A DNA stretch of 64,000 nt from an uncultured Ruminococcus sp. Lineage in GTDB: Bacteria > Bacillota > Clostridia > Oscillospirales > Ruminococcaceae. The position numbers and the translations under genes are program-made. Below are positions 6,685-15,277 of this stretch, piece by piece. The notes under the pieces are model-generated. The model had not been told where the DNA came from. It did not search any database and saw only the letters and a program-made list of their open reading frames with translations. The DNA lies in assembly GCA_910584195.1 (NCBI GenBank), contig CAJTYV010000016.1:5548-69547 (forward strand), read 5' to 3'. How positions within the stretch are numbered: the first letter of the stretch is position 1; each line of letters opens with the position of its first letter.

Positions 6685-7646
6685 AAAAAGATGAAATCAT
6701 GAATAAGGTGAGCGGAGTTTTCGGTAATGTTAGCTTCAAGATGAAAAAGCACAGCCCAGAAATTCTTATGGCAGCGGGTGTTGCTGGTGTGATTGTGAGT
6801 GCCGTTATGGCGTGCAAAGCGACTCTTAAAGTCGATGCGGTCATGGATGAAACTAAAGAGAAGATGGATAAGATCCATACGGCAGAGGAGAATGGCACCA
6901 CGGAGGCCGGAGAGGATTATTCCAAGGAAGATGCGAAGAAAGACACGGTGATTGTCTATGCACAGACCGGTCTCCAGCTTGCAAAGACGTATGCTCCTGC
7001 GGTTGCAATCGGGGCTTTATCGATCGCCAGCATTCTGGCATCTAACAATATTCTTCGTAAGAGGAATGTGGCATTGACAGCGGCTTATACAGTTCTTGAT
7101 ACCGATTTTAAGAATTACAGAAGTCGTGTGATCGAAAAGTTTGGTAAGGAGATTGACCGTGAACTGAAGTACAACATCAAAGCCGAAAAGGTATCGGCTA
7201 CCGAGGTGGACGCGGAAACCGGAAAAGAGAAAAAGGTCAAGAAGAATGCCTTTGTGGTGAACCCGTCCGATGTAAGCGGGTATGCCCGGTTCTTCGAGAA
7301 GTACACGGTTGATGAGGACGGAAATTCGATCCTGAATCCCCACTGGGAGCCGAACAACGAATATAACATCATGTTCATCAAGGCGCAGGAGAACTATGCC
7401 AATGATCTGCTCAGGGCGAAAAAGCGTCTGTTTCTGAATGATGTATATGAGATGCTTGGACTTCCTCGCACCAAAGCAGGTCAGGTCGTGGGTTGGGTTT
7501 ATGACAAAGACAATCCGGTCGGTGACAATTACGTTGATTTCGGACTGTATACGGACAATCTGAGCTATTCCGATTTTGCGAACGGACTCGATCCGGCGAT
7601 TCTGTTGGATTTCAATGTTGACGGCAACATCTGGGAGATGATGTGA
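6681..7646 (+). CDS. DUF6353-like membrane protein, paralog C, 321 aa
   Basis: This is the longest of the three paralogs. HSPEILMAAGVAGVIVSAVM forms the first span (about 27-46). A charged loop of about 50 residues precedes a second span (about 104-125). The C-terminal domain is larger than in A and B and includes an insert around residues 165-190 rich in K and E. An in-frame ATG at 6699 is an alternative start. Function is unknown; the family expansion suggests an envelope-associated role. Confidence 0.8.
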   Translation: MKKDEIMNKVSGVFGNVSFKMKKHSPEILMAAGVAGVIVSAVMACKATLKVDAVMDETKEKMDKIHTAEENGTTEAGEDYSKEDAKKDTVIVYAQTGLQLAKTYAPAVAIGALSIASILASNNILRKRNVALTAAYTVLDTDFKNYRSRVIEKFGKEIDRELKYNIKAEKVSATEVDAETGKEKKVKKNAFVVNPSDVSGYARFFEKYTVDEDGNSILNPHWEPNNEYNIMFIKAQENYANDLLRAKKRLFLNDVYEMLGLPRTKAGQVVGWVYDKDNPVGDNYVDFGLYTDNLSYSDFANGLDPAILLDFNVDGNIWEMM

Positions 7647-7742
7647 ATGGATGGGCTCGATGGTATCGGTTCAGGAGACGATTGGTGCCGGGCAATGACA
7701 GACTATCCTTGTCTTGGCCCAAAAGAGATGAGGATAGTCTAA
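7647..7742 (+). CDS. Possible 31-aa peptide with internal hairpin
   Basis: TGAATG couples this short frame to the end of paralog C. It encodes a 31-residue acidic peptide containing a CRAMTDYPCLG segment. Its last third can form a hairpin (GACTATCC with GGATAGTC, about 7701-7739). There is no independent ribosome site, so it may instead be a structured intergenic region. Confidence 0.3.
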   Translation: MDGLDGIGSGDDWCRAMTDYPCLGPKEMRIV

Positions 7743-7766
7743 TTATATTTTGAAGGGAGTTTTCAC

Positions 7767-8306
7767 ATGCGTAAAGTAACCATGATCGCTGCTCTTCTTT
7801 TATCGGTTATTATGTTTTTTCATAGTGATATCTCTGTGGAAGACGAAGTTGTGTATGCAGGTAATGTTACGGTGCATAATGTGGTTCCTGAACCTATATT
7901 TATCGATGCATCACCGATAGTAACTATAAAACCTTTGGAAGAAGAGGAAGAATCATTATTGCCATATGAGGATATTTCTTTGATTGCTCTCGTTACGATG
8001 GCAGAAGCCGAGGGCGAATGTGAAGATGGAAAACGTCTTGTAATCGATGCGATTCTCAACCGTATGGATTCCGAGCATTTCCCGGATAACGTTTACGATG
8101 TTATCTATCAGAGAAACCAATTCTCGTCAATCTGGAACGGACGTGTTGACCGGTGCGAAGTGAGGGATGATATTTGTCAACTCGTTGAAGAAGAATTACT
8201 GTCTCGCACAAATACCGATGTTATATTCTTCACAGCCGGGGAGTACAGCAAGTATGGCGTTCCAATGTTTCAACTAGGAAACCACTATTTTTCAAGCTAT
8301 GAATGA
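7767..8306 (+). CDS. SleB/CwlJ-type cell wall hydrolase, secreted, 179 aa
   Basis: A signal peptide (MRKVTMIAALLLSVIMFF, then a polar region) precedes a Hydrolase_2-type domain. That domain shows the catalytic-type glutamate in LVTMAEAEGE, the LVIDAILNRMDS helix and the QFSSIWNGR block. The family cleaves peptidoglycan and acts outside the membrane. It is far from the tail-cluster lysin (48061), so it may act at entry or in host wall remodelling. The ribosome site is GAAGGGAG. Confidence 0.85.
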   Translation: MRKVTMIAALLLSVIMFFHSDISVEDEVVYAGNVTVHNVVPEPIFIDASPIVTIKPLEEEEESLLPYEDISLIALVTMAEAEGECEDGKRLVIDAILNRMDSEHFPDNVYDVIYQRNQFSSIWNGRVDRCEVRDDICQLVEEELLSRTNTDVIFFTAGEYSKYGVPMFQLGNHYFSSYE

Positions 8307-8318
8307 AAGGAGAAAATT

Positions 8319-8423
8319 ATGAGTAATTTTTTATCAGCAATCGTATCTTATACCCTTGCGGCGCTGGCCGGGGTTTGCTTTGTTGGGGGCGTTGCGCTCT
8401 TATCAGATGGCAGGAGGGTGTAA
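8319..8423 (+). CDS. 34-aa single-TM microprotein
   Basis: AAAGGAGAAAATT precedes the ATG. Almost the whole product is one hydrophobic helix (FLSAIVSYTLAALAGVCFVG). Its end carries the AGGAGG used by the next gene. Confidence 0.6.
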   Translation: MSNFLSAIVSYTLAALAGVCFVGGVALLSDGRRV

Positions 8424-8424
8424 G

Positions 8425-8589
8425 ATGATGGAAGGATTTGAAAGAACAATTTCTATATTGGATTATGTACTGGATACCCCTAAGAAAAGACACATCACCG
8501 GGGGTATCCTTTTGAGTGTGTCTATGTTGTTTACCGGGCTGGCACTCACGGTGATGACAATAAGAAGGGAGGACATGAGTGATGAGTAA
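8425..8589 (+). CDS. Small membrane protein, 54 aa
   Basis: Start ATG 8425 (or 8428) lies downstream of AGGAGGGTG. One TM span (GGILLSVSMLFTGLALTVM, about 26-44) follows a polar N-terminus. It overlaps the start of the next gene by 8 bases. Confidence 0.65.
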   Translation: MMEGFERTISILDYVLDTPKKRHITGGILLSVSMLFTGLALTVMTIRREDMSDE

Positions 8590-9160
8590 AGTAACAGGAC
8601 TTGTTATATTTGTCCTCGGAGCAGCGGCGGGTTCTGTCGTTACGTGGCAGTTTGCGAAAAAGAAATATGAGCGGATTGCCGAGGAGGAAATTAACTCTGT
8701 AAAAGAGATATTTTCAAAGCGAGAACAGAGCGGCGCTGATGTTGAAATAACCGTTGAACCGCAGCCGAGTACAGAGGCAAGGGTGGAGAAATTTGAAGCG
8801 AAGCCTGATATTTCCACCTATGCGGGGATATTGAGGAATGAGGGTTATGTACCGGAGGGAACAGAGATGGCGGAAAACAAGCCTTATGTAATCTCGCCGG
8901 ATGAGTTTGGCGAGTTTGAAGATTACGACACAATAAGCCTTACATACTATGCGGATCAGGTTCTGGTAGATGATGGGGGCGACAAAATTGAGGATGTGGA
9001 CGATGTAGTCGGCATGGAATCTTTGACTCACTTTGGTGAGTTTGAGGATGACTCTGTCTTTGTAAGAAATGACAGATTGAGATGCGACTACGAGATTCTT
9101 ATGGACGAACGGACTTATTCTGAAGCCCAGAAAGAACGTCCGCACCAGAGGGAGGCATAA
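8582..9160 (+). CDS. Membrane-anchored acidic protein, 192 aa
   Basis: ATG 8582 lies after AAGAAGGGAGGACATGAGTG. The N-terminal anchor (VTGLVIFVLGAAAGSVVTWQ) is followed by a short basic/coiled segment and a long acidic region. The late part contains ISPDEFGEFEDYDTISLTYYADQ, a segment I recall from hypothetical proteins of Clostridia phages and elements. Function is unknown. Confidence 0.75.
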   Translation: MSKVTGLVIFVLGAAAGSVVTWQFAKKKYERIAEEEINSVKEIFSKREQSGADVEITVEPQPSTEARVEKFEAKPDISTYAGILRNEGYVPEGTEMAENKPYVISPDEFGEFEDYDTISLTYYADQVLVDDGGDKIEDVDDVVGMESLTHFGEFEDDSVFVRNDRLRCDYEILMDERTYSEAQKERPHQREA

Positions 9161-9709
9161 ATGACAAGGAGCGAGCTGAATAACAAGTATTTTAAATGGA
9201 TGTGCCAGCTCGTATTGGATCGGCGATATTTCAAAAGTCTGTCTTATCGTAAACTTTTACGGTTCCTGAATCGTGTGGAGTTTTCTTATACGATTCCTAT
9301 GGACGGAAACCGTGAGGGCGATGGGATAGACTTACGATATCGTTTCGGTTACGAGAATTCATACGAGAATTCCGAAATCGCAACATATTTGGATAATCGG
9401 CCTTGTAGTGTTTTGGAGATGATGATCGCCCTCGCTATTCGTTGTGAAGAACATATCATGGATGATCCGGATATTGGCAACAGGACAGGCCAGTGGTTCT
9501 GGAACATGATTGTAAATCTCGGTTTAGGTTCTATGACGGACGCAAAGTTTGATGAGGATTATGCAAACGAAGTGATTGAACGGTTTCTGAATCGGCGATA
9601 TGCACGGAATGGCGAGGGCGGTTTGTTCACCGTAGAGCATTGCAGCCGGGATTTGCGAACGGTTGAGATTTGGTATCAGATGTGCTGGTATCTGGATCAA
9701 TTTGTATGA
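9161..9709 (+). CDS. Conserved phage protein of unknown function, 182 aa
   Basis: The ATG directly follows the previous stop, with AGAGGGAGG overlapping that gene. It is a soluble, aromatic and charged protein with TGQWFWNMIVNLGL and VEIWYQMCWYLDQF near the end. It resembles a widespread but unnamed Bacillota phage protein (recalled). Confidence 0.75.
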   Translation: MTRSELNNKYFKWMCQLVLDRRYFKSLSYRKLLRFLNRVEFSYTIPMDGNREGDGIDLRYRFGYENSYENSEIATYLDNRPCSVLEMMIALAIRCEEHIMDDPDIGNRTGQWFWNMIVNLGLGSMTDAKFDEDYANEVIERFLNRRYARNGEGGLFTVEHCSRDLRTVEIWYQMCWYLDQFV

Positions 9710-9724
9710 GTTTGGAGGTACCGA

Positions 9725-9934
9725 ATGGCACATGGAGATGTATACAAATGGTTTGAATTATATTTTCCGCAATATGCAGGTGAGAAGACAGAAGTATGGT
9801 TTCCGAATGGTAAGAACAGTATACGTGTGAGACAGACAAATAAACAGGAATTTGTGTTCACCTGTAACGGAAAAGATGACTGGAGGTTTGAAACGGTCAA
9901 AAGCTTTATCAATGGAGGAAAGGAGAAAAGGTAA
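9725..9934 (+). CDS. Small unknown protein, 69 aa
   Basis: The start follows TTTGGAGGTACCGA. It is a small mixed protein (YFPQYAGEKTEVWFPNGKNS) that looks like a compact beta fold. Its last codons supply the GGAGG and AAAGGAG of the replication fusion gene, so the two genes are likely coupled. Confidence 0.65.
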   Translation: MAHGDVYKWFELYFPQYAGEKTEVWFPNGKNSIRVRQTNKQEFVFTCNGKDDWRFETVKSFINGGKEKR

Positions 9935-9938
9935 TGAA

Positions 9939-12900
9939 ATGATCGACTTTTTAACGATTTCGACACGTAGTAAAAAGCGTGGTGTTATAGAAATCTATCC
10001 AAAGTTCATTATCAAGAAAAGCGGCGATCTTATGATAAGAGGCGGTGATTTCTACGCTATCTGGATTGAAGAACGCGGTTTATGGTCTACGGATGAGCAG
10101 GATGCGTTACAGCTCATCGACCGCGAACTGGATAGATATGCTGAAGAGAACCGCCAACGCTTTGACTCCGATATTATCAAAGTCCTTCATATGTGGGATG
10201 CTGAGTCCGGCATGATTGATTCGTGGCATAAATATTGCCAAAAGCAGTTAAGGGATTCTTTCCATATGCTGGACGAGAAACTTATATTTTCAAACACGCC
10301 TACAAATAAAAAAGATTACGCCAGTAAAAAGCTGAACTATCCGCTTGAAGCTGGCGATTTGTCTGCTTACGATAAGCTGATGTCTGTATTATATTCCGAG
10401 GAAGAAAGGCGCAAAATTGAATGGGCGATTGGCTCTGTTGTATCCGGTGATTCAAAGAAATTGCAGAAGTTTATGGTTTTATACGGAGCAGCCGGAACAG
10501 GTAAGTCTACTGTTCTGAATATCATTCAGCAGCTTTTCGAGGGATATTATTCCGTGTTTGACGCTAAGGCTCTTGGTTCTGCCAGCAATTCATTTGCATT
10601 GGAGGCATTTAAGAGCAATCCTCTTGTAGCAATTCAGCACGATGGCGATTTGTCGCGGATAGAGGACAACACAAGGCTGAACAGCTTGGTCTCTCATGAG
10701 TTAATGACAGTAAATGAAAAGTTCAAATCCACTTACGCCAATCGGTTTAAGTGTTTTCTTTTTATGGGTACAAATAAGCCGGTGAAGATTACGGATGCGA
10801 AATCAGGTCTTATTAGAAGACTGATTGATGTATCTCCGAGCGGCAATAAGCTGAATCCAAAGGAGTACAAGACTATCGTAAAACAGGTTGGGTTTGAACT
10901 TGGTGCGATTGCGTACCACTGTCAGGAGGTATATTTGAGTGACCCTGGTATGTTCGATGATTATATTCCGATAAGTATGCTCGGGGCATCGAATGATTTT
11001 TACAACTATATTATCGATTCATACCATGTGTTCAAGAGAGAGGACGGGACAACTTTAAAAGCGGCTTGGGAAATGTATAAGACTTACTGCGATGAAGCAA
11101 AGGTTTTATATTCTCTGCCGCAAAGGGCATTTAAGGAAGAACTCAAGAATTATTTCAGGAACTATGACGAACGGTTTAATCTTGACGATGGTTCAAGAGT
11201 TCGCAGTTACTATTCCGGGTTTAGATCAGACAAATTTGAACCCGAAAAAAAGCCGGGAGGTGAAAATCAGAAATCAAAACCAAATTCCTGGTTATCTTTT
11301 AACGATGCCAGGGAGTGTCCAAACATATTTGATAAACAATGTGAGGAATGTCCCGCCCAGTATGCCACAGCCAAGGAAACTCCTACTGGGAAATGGGACG
11401 ATTGCAAAACGTATCTTTCGGAACTTGATACATTCAAACTTCATTATGTTAAAGTTCCGGAGAATCACATAGTTATCGACTTTGATATTCCCGATAAGGA
11501 TGGCAATAAATCCTTTGAAAAGAATTTTGAAGCGGCAAGTAAATGGCCGCCGACTTATGCAGAGTTGAGCAAGAGCGGAGCCGGTATTCATCTGCATTAT
11601 ATTTATACTGGCGATCCGGCAATGTTAAGTCGAATATACGATGACCATATAGAAGTTAAGGTGTTCAGTGGCAAGAGTTCTCTTAGACGTAAATTGTCGA
11701 AGTGTAATGATTTGCCTATCGCAACGATTAGCTCTGGTTTACCGATGAAAGGAGAAAACAAGATGGTAAATTTTGATGCGATTAAAAGCGAGAAAGGGCT
11801 TAGAACACTTATTAAGCGTAATCTGGAGAAAGAAATACACCCCGGAACTAAGCCCAGTATCGATTTTATCTACAAAATACTGGAGGATGCATATGCCAGT
11901 GACCTGAATTATGACGTTACAGATATGCGAAATGCGGTATTAGCTTTTGCAGCCAGCAGCACCAATCAGGCAGACTACTGTATCAAGCTTGTCAATAAGA
12001 TGCAGTTCAAGTCTGCGGATACATCTGTTGGCGTTAAGAACGATGATGCAAAACTTATATTTTATGATGTGGAGGTATTTCCGAACCTGTTTCTCGTAAA
12101 CTGGAAGATTGAGGGTGAGGGAAAGCCTGTTGTAAGGATGATTAACCCGACACCTACCGAAATCGAGGAATTGATGAGGTTCCGGCTGGTTGGTTTTAAC
12201 TGCCGGCGCTACGATAACCATATTTTATATGCGAGGCTGATGGGTTATACGAACGAGCAGCTCTATAATTTGTCTCAGAAAATTGTCGGGGCGAAGAAAG
12301 GCGCTAACCGCGATTGTTTCTTTGGTGAAGCATATAATGTGTCTTATACGGACGTGTACGATTTCGCTTCTGCCGGGAATAAAAAGAGCCTGAAAAAGCT
12401 GGAAATCGAGATGGGTAACATTTCTGAAAAAGAACTGGAAAAGAAAGGCTTCTCAGATACGGAAATTCGCATCATAAAGGCGGGGACACATCATCAGGAG
12501 TTGGGACTTCCGTGGGATGAGCCGGTTCCTGAAGAACTTTGGACTAAGGTTGCCGAGTATTGTGATAACGATGTTATTGCAACAGAGGCAACCTTTGTTT
12601 ATTTGAAAGCGGACTGGACGGCTAGGCAGATTCTGGCTGATTTGGCAGGCATGACGGTCAATGACACAACAAACACGCTCACAACCAAGATTATATTTGG
12701 CAATGAGCGGAAGCCACAAGACCAATTCCATTATCGGAATCTCGCGGAGCCGGTGCATAACATTGATGCTGAAACCTATAATTTCCTGGCAGAAGCTTGC
12801 CCTGAGATGATGGAGCAAACGCATGGTGAAGCAGGAAGTCTTCTTCCATATTTTCCGGGATATACCTTTGAAAACGGGAAGTCCGTGTATCGTGAAGAGG

Positions 12901-14261
12901 AAGTTGGAGAAGGCGGATATGTATATTCCGAGCCTGGTATGCACGGAAATGATGCGTTGTTGGATATTGCTTCTATGCATCCGCACAGTGCGATTGCCGA
13001 GGTTCTGTTTGGTGTAAAATTCACAACGGCGTTCCGTGATATTGTTGAGGGGCGTGTCAGCATCAAGCATGAGGCATGGGATATCGTGAACAAGATGCTG
13101 GATGGCAAGCTCACGCCTTATATTCAGAAAGTAATAAATGGCGAAATGACATCTAAGCAGCTTGCAGATGCTTTGAAGACAGCTATCAATTCGGTTTATG
13201 GTCTGACCTCGGCATCCTTTGAGAATGCGTTCCGCGATCCGAGAAACATTGACAATATTGTGGCGAAGCGTGGCGCTTTGTTCATGGTAGACTTGAAGCA
13301 TGAGGTACAGAAACGCGGGTACACGGTTGCTCACATTAAGACAGACTCTATCAAGATCCCCGATGCAACACCGGAGATTATCCAGTTTGTCATGGATTTT
13401 GGTAAGAGGTATGGCTATACATTTGAACACGAGGCTACATACGACAGAATGTGTCTGGTAAATGATGCTGTTTATATTGCCAGATATAGGGATGAAAATG
13501 GCGACCTCGGTAAATGGACGGCGACGGGAACGCAGTTTCAGGTTCCATACGTCTTTAAGACCTTGTTCAGCAAGGAAGATATTCTCTTTGAGGATATGGC
13601 GGAAACGAAAGAGGTCAAGACGGCAATATATTTGGATATGAACGAAGGACTTCCGGATGTAACAGAATTTGAAAAGCAGTTCGCAAAGGCAGAGAGTGAC
13701 TACAAAAAGGGACTGTTATCAGATACAACTTTCGAGAAAATTTGTGCGGAGCTTCAGCCGGAAATCGACAAGGGGCATAACTATCGTTTCATCGGGAAGG
13801 TTGGTCGTTTCTGTCCGGTTAAACCTGGTACTGGAGGCGGTGTGCTTCTCAGAGAACAGAACGGCAAGTATTATGCGGTAACTGGCTCGTCAGGGTTCCG
13901 TTGGCTTGAAGCAGAAATGGTTCGTGAGCTGAATAAGGAAGAAGACATTGACCGGTCTTATTATGACAAGCTTGTGGATGAAGCGGTAAAGACTATCTCG
14001 GAGTATGGAGATTTCGAGTGGTTTGTATCAGATGATCCGTATGTCAAGGAGCTTGGAGCAAACGATGCGGATGTTGATATTCCTGAACCTTGGCTGCCGC
14101 CGTGCGGCGATATGAAGTACGCTACGTGTTTTGACTGTCCGAAGTTCCATGACGACCAGTTCCACATGGATTGTGACCTTGGGTATGATATTTCCGAAAT
14201 TGTCGCAAAGCGGGAATTTATGAATCCACCCGATGATGAGGAAGGTCTGCCCTTTAACTAA
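9939..14261 (+). CDS. Helicase-primase-family B DNA polymerase fusion, 1440 aa
   Basis: Start 9939 follows AAAGGAGAAAAGGTAATGAA; an ATG at 9934 stops after two codons. The first part is a superfamily 3/DUF5906-type helicase with Walker A GAAGTGKS at 183-190. Next come archaeo-eukaryotic primase signatures: IDFDIPD with Asp514/Asp516, and SGAGIHLHY at 546-554. Then a 3'-5' exonuclease with FYDVEVF (Asp710/Glu712), NCRRYD (754-759) and YCDND (874-878). The family B polymerase palm has motif A DIASMHPHS (1009-1017), motif B KTAINSVYG (1080-1088) and motif C IKTDS (1133-1137), where Lys replaces the first Asp of the usual DTDS. The C-terminus is acidic and ends EEGLPFN. A perfect internal ribosome site before Met609 suggests a second, polymerase-only product of 832 aa. 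Role: phage DNA replication. Confidence 0.9.
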   Translation: MIDFLTISTRSKKRGVIEIYPKFIIKKSGDLMIRGGDFYAIWIEERGLWSTDEQDALQLIDRELDRYAEENRQRFDSDIIKVLHMWDAESGMIDSWHKYCQKQLRDSFHMLDEKLIFSNTPTNKKDYASKKLNYPLEAGDLSAYDKLMSVLYSEEERRKIEWAIGSVVSGDSKKLQKFMVLYGAAGTGKSTVLNIIQQLFEGYYSVFDAKALGSASNSFALEAFKSNPLVAIQHDGDLSRIEDNTRLNSLVSHELMTVNEKFKSTYANRFKCFLFMGTNKPVKITDAKSGLIRRLIDVSPSGNKLNPKEYKTIVKQVGFELGAIAYHCQEVYLSDPGMFDDYIPISMLGASNDFYNYIIDSYHVFKREDGTTLKAAWEMYKTYCDEAKVLYSLPQRAFKEELKNYFRNYDERFNLDDGSRVRSYYSGFRSDKFEPEKKPGGENQKSKPNSWLSFNDARECPNIFDKQCEECPAQYATAKETPTGKWDDCKTYLSELDTFKLHYVKVPENHIVIDFDIPDKDGNKSFEKNFEAASKWPPTYAELSKSGAGIHLHYIYTGDPAMLSRIYDDHIEVKVFSGKSSLRRKLSKCNDLPIATISSGLPMKGENKMVNFDAIKSEKGLRTLIKRNLEKEIHPGTKPSIDFIYKILEDAYASDLNYDVTDMRNAVLAFAASSTNQADYCIKLVNKMQFKSADTSVGVKNDDAKLIFYDVEVFPNLFLVNWKIEGEGKPVVRMINPTPTEIEELMRFRLVGFNCRRYDNHILYARLMGYTNEQLYNLSQKIVGAKKGANRDCFFGEAYNVSYTDVYDFASAGNKKSLKKLEIEMGNISEKELEKKGFSDTEIRIIKAGTHHQELGLPWDEPVPEELWTKVAEYCDNDVIATEATFVYLKADWTARQILADLAGMTVNDTTNTLTTKIIFGNERKPQDQFHYRNLAEPVHNIDAETYNFLAEACPEMMEQTHGEAGSLLPYFPGYTFENGKSVYREEEVGEGGYVYSEPGMHGNDALLDIASMHPHSAIAEVLFGVKFTTAFRDIVEGRVSIKHEAWDIVNKMLDGKLTPYIQKVINGEMTSKQLADALKTAINSVYGLTSASFENAFRDPRNIDNIVAKRGALFMVDLKHEVQKRGYTVAHIKTDSIKIPDATPEIIQFVMDFGKRYGYTFEHEATYDRMCLVNDAVYIARYRDENGDLGKWTATGTQFQVPYVFKTLFSKEDILFEDMAETKEVKTAIYLDMNEGLPDVTEFEKQFAKAESDYKKGLLSDTTFEKICAELQPEIDKGHNYRFIGKVGRFCPVKPGTGGGVLLREQNGKYYAVTGSSGFRWLEAEMVRELNKEEDIDRSYYDKLVDEAVKTISEYGDFEWFVSDDPYVKELGANDADVDIPEPWLPPCGDMKYATCFDCPKFHDDQFHMDCDLGYDISEIVAKREFMNPPDDEEGLPFN
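11748..11765 (+). promoter_or_regulatory. Internal ribosome site and start in the polymerase fusion
   Basis: AAAGGAG (11748-11754) lies 8 bases before an in-frame ATG (11763). The local sequence ATGAAAGGAGAAAACAAG matches the phage's ordinary gene-start context. It falls exactly at the boundary between the primase and exonuclease-polymerase parts. Confidence 0.7.
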
Positions 14262-14290
14262 ATAAAAAAAAAGAAAAGGAGAACGAAAAA

Positions 14291-14776
14291 ATGGCTAACA
14301 GAGTAAACGACAATATTATCATGGAGAATGCGAGAATTATATTCAGGAACTTCTCTGGAAAAGAATCCAAGTATAACCGCAAAGGCAGCCGGAACTTCTG
14401 CGTAATCATTGATGATGTGGAGTTGGCGAATAAACTTGATGATGAGGGCTGGAATATCCGCAGACTTGAGCCCCGTGAGGAGGGGGACGAGCCGAAGTAT
14501 TATCTTCAGGTGCAGGTGAGCTACGAGAACATCCCGCCCAAGGTATATATGGTTACCAGAAAGACCAAGACTCTGCTGGATGACGAGTCGATTGCTTCCT
14601 TGGATTATGCGGAGATCCGCAATGTCGATTTGACCATCAGACCGTATAACTGGGAAGTTAATGACAAGACCGGCGTTAAGGCATATTTGAAGACGATGTA
14701 TGTGACCATCGAAGAAGATGAGTTTGCCGACAAGTATGATTCCATGGAAGGGCCGGACGAGGTTCCGTTTAACTGA
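14291..14776 (+). CDS. Single-stranded DNA-binding-like protein, 161 aa
   Basis: It lies just after the polymerase with AAAAGGAGAACGAAAAA upstream. The content is beta-rich (FCVIIDDVELA, YYLQVQVSYENIPPKVYMVT), consistent with an OB fold. The acidic tail ends GPDEVPFN, like the DDDIPF tip used by bacterial SSBs to recruit partners. The same PFN ending closes the upstream polymerase fusion. Role inferred: coat ssDNA during replication. Confidence 0.7.
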   Translation: MANRVNDNIIMENARIIFRNFSGKESKYNRKGSRNFCVIIDDVELANKLDDEGWNIRRLEPREEGDEPKYYLQVQVSYENIPPKVYMVTRKTKTLLDDESIASLDYAEIRNVDLTIRPYNWEVNDKTGVKAYLKTMYVTIEEDEFADKYDSMEGPDEVPFN

Positions 14777-14785
14777 TGCTGAGTG

Positions 14786-14826
14786 AGAGGGTTGTTGCTT
14801 AAAAATGGTAGCCGCCCTCTTTTTAT
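14786..14826 (+). terminator. Hairpin terminator after the SSB-like gene
   Basis: AGAGGG (14786-14791) pairs with CCCTCT (14815-14820), followed by TTTTATATTT. It ends the replication transcript or acts as an attenuator before the next gene. Confidence 0.65.
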
Positions 14827-14847
14827 ATTTGAAAGGAGGACCTGAAA

Positions 14848-15252
14848 ATGAACGAATTATTTAATTGCTTATATTTAGGGAGAGAGAAAGGACTCGACGT
14901 AAAAGTAATTGTGAACGATAGAGTAATACCAATCATAGTTACAAATATGGAAACAAGTAGTCTTTCTTATGAACAGAGGATAAAAATAAAGCTGGACGGA
15001 ATTATTGAACAGTATTCTTCTATGGAAAGCGGGGTATCTAATATTCCTTTCGATATGATGTATGAAAAAGTCATATTTAATGAGCCTGCTACTATTGTTA
15101 TCTGGAAAGACGGGAGCAAAACAGTTGTGAAGTGCCAGAAAAACGATGAGTATGATCCTGAGAAAGGGCTGGCTCTTTGCTTCATGAAAAAGGCGCTCGG
15201 CAATAAAGGAAATTTTAATAACATACTGAAGAAGGAATTGCCGCTCGAATAG
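14848..15252 (+). CDS. Conserved phage protein of unknown function, 134 aa
   Basis: The start follows GAAAGGAGGACCTGAAA. The C-terminal half contains KVIFNEPATIVIWKDGSKTV followed by GLALCFMKKALGNKG. I recall this block from many Bacillota phage proteins without assigned function. The N-terminal 60 residues look like a small separate beta domain. Confidence 0.75.
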   Translation: MNELFNCLYLGREKGLDVKVIVNDRVIPIIVTNMETSSLSYEQRIKIKLDGIIEQYSSMESGVSNIPFDMMYEKVIFNEPATIVIWKDGSKTVVKCQKNDEYDPEKGLALCFMKKALGNKGNFNNILKKELPLE

Positions 15253-15277
15253 CTGCCATGTAACGAAAGGAGAAATT

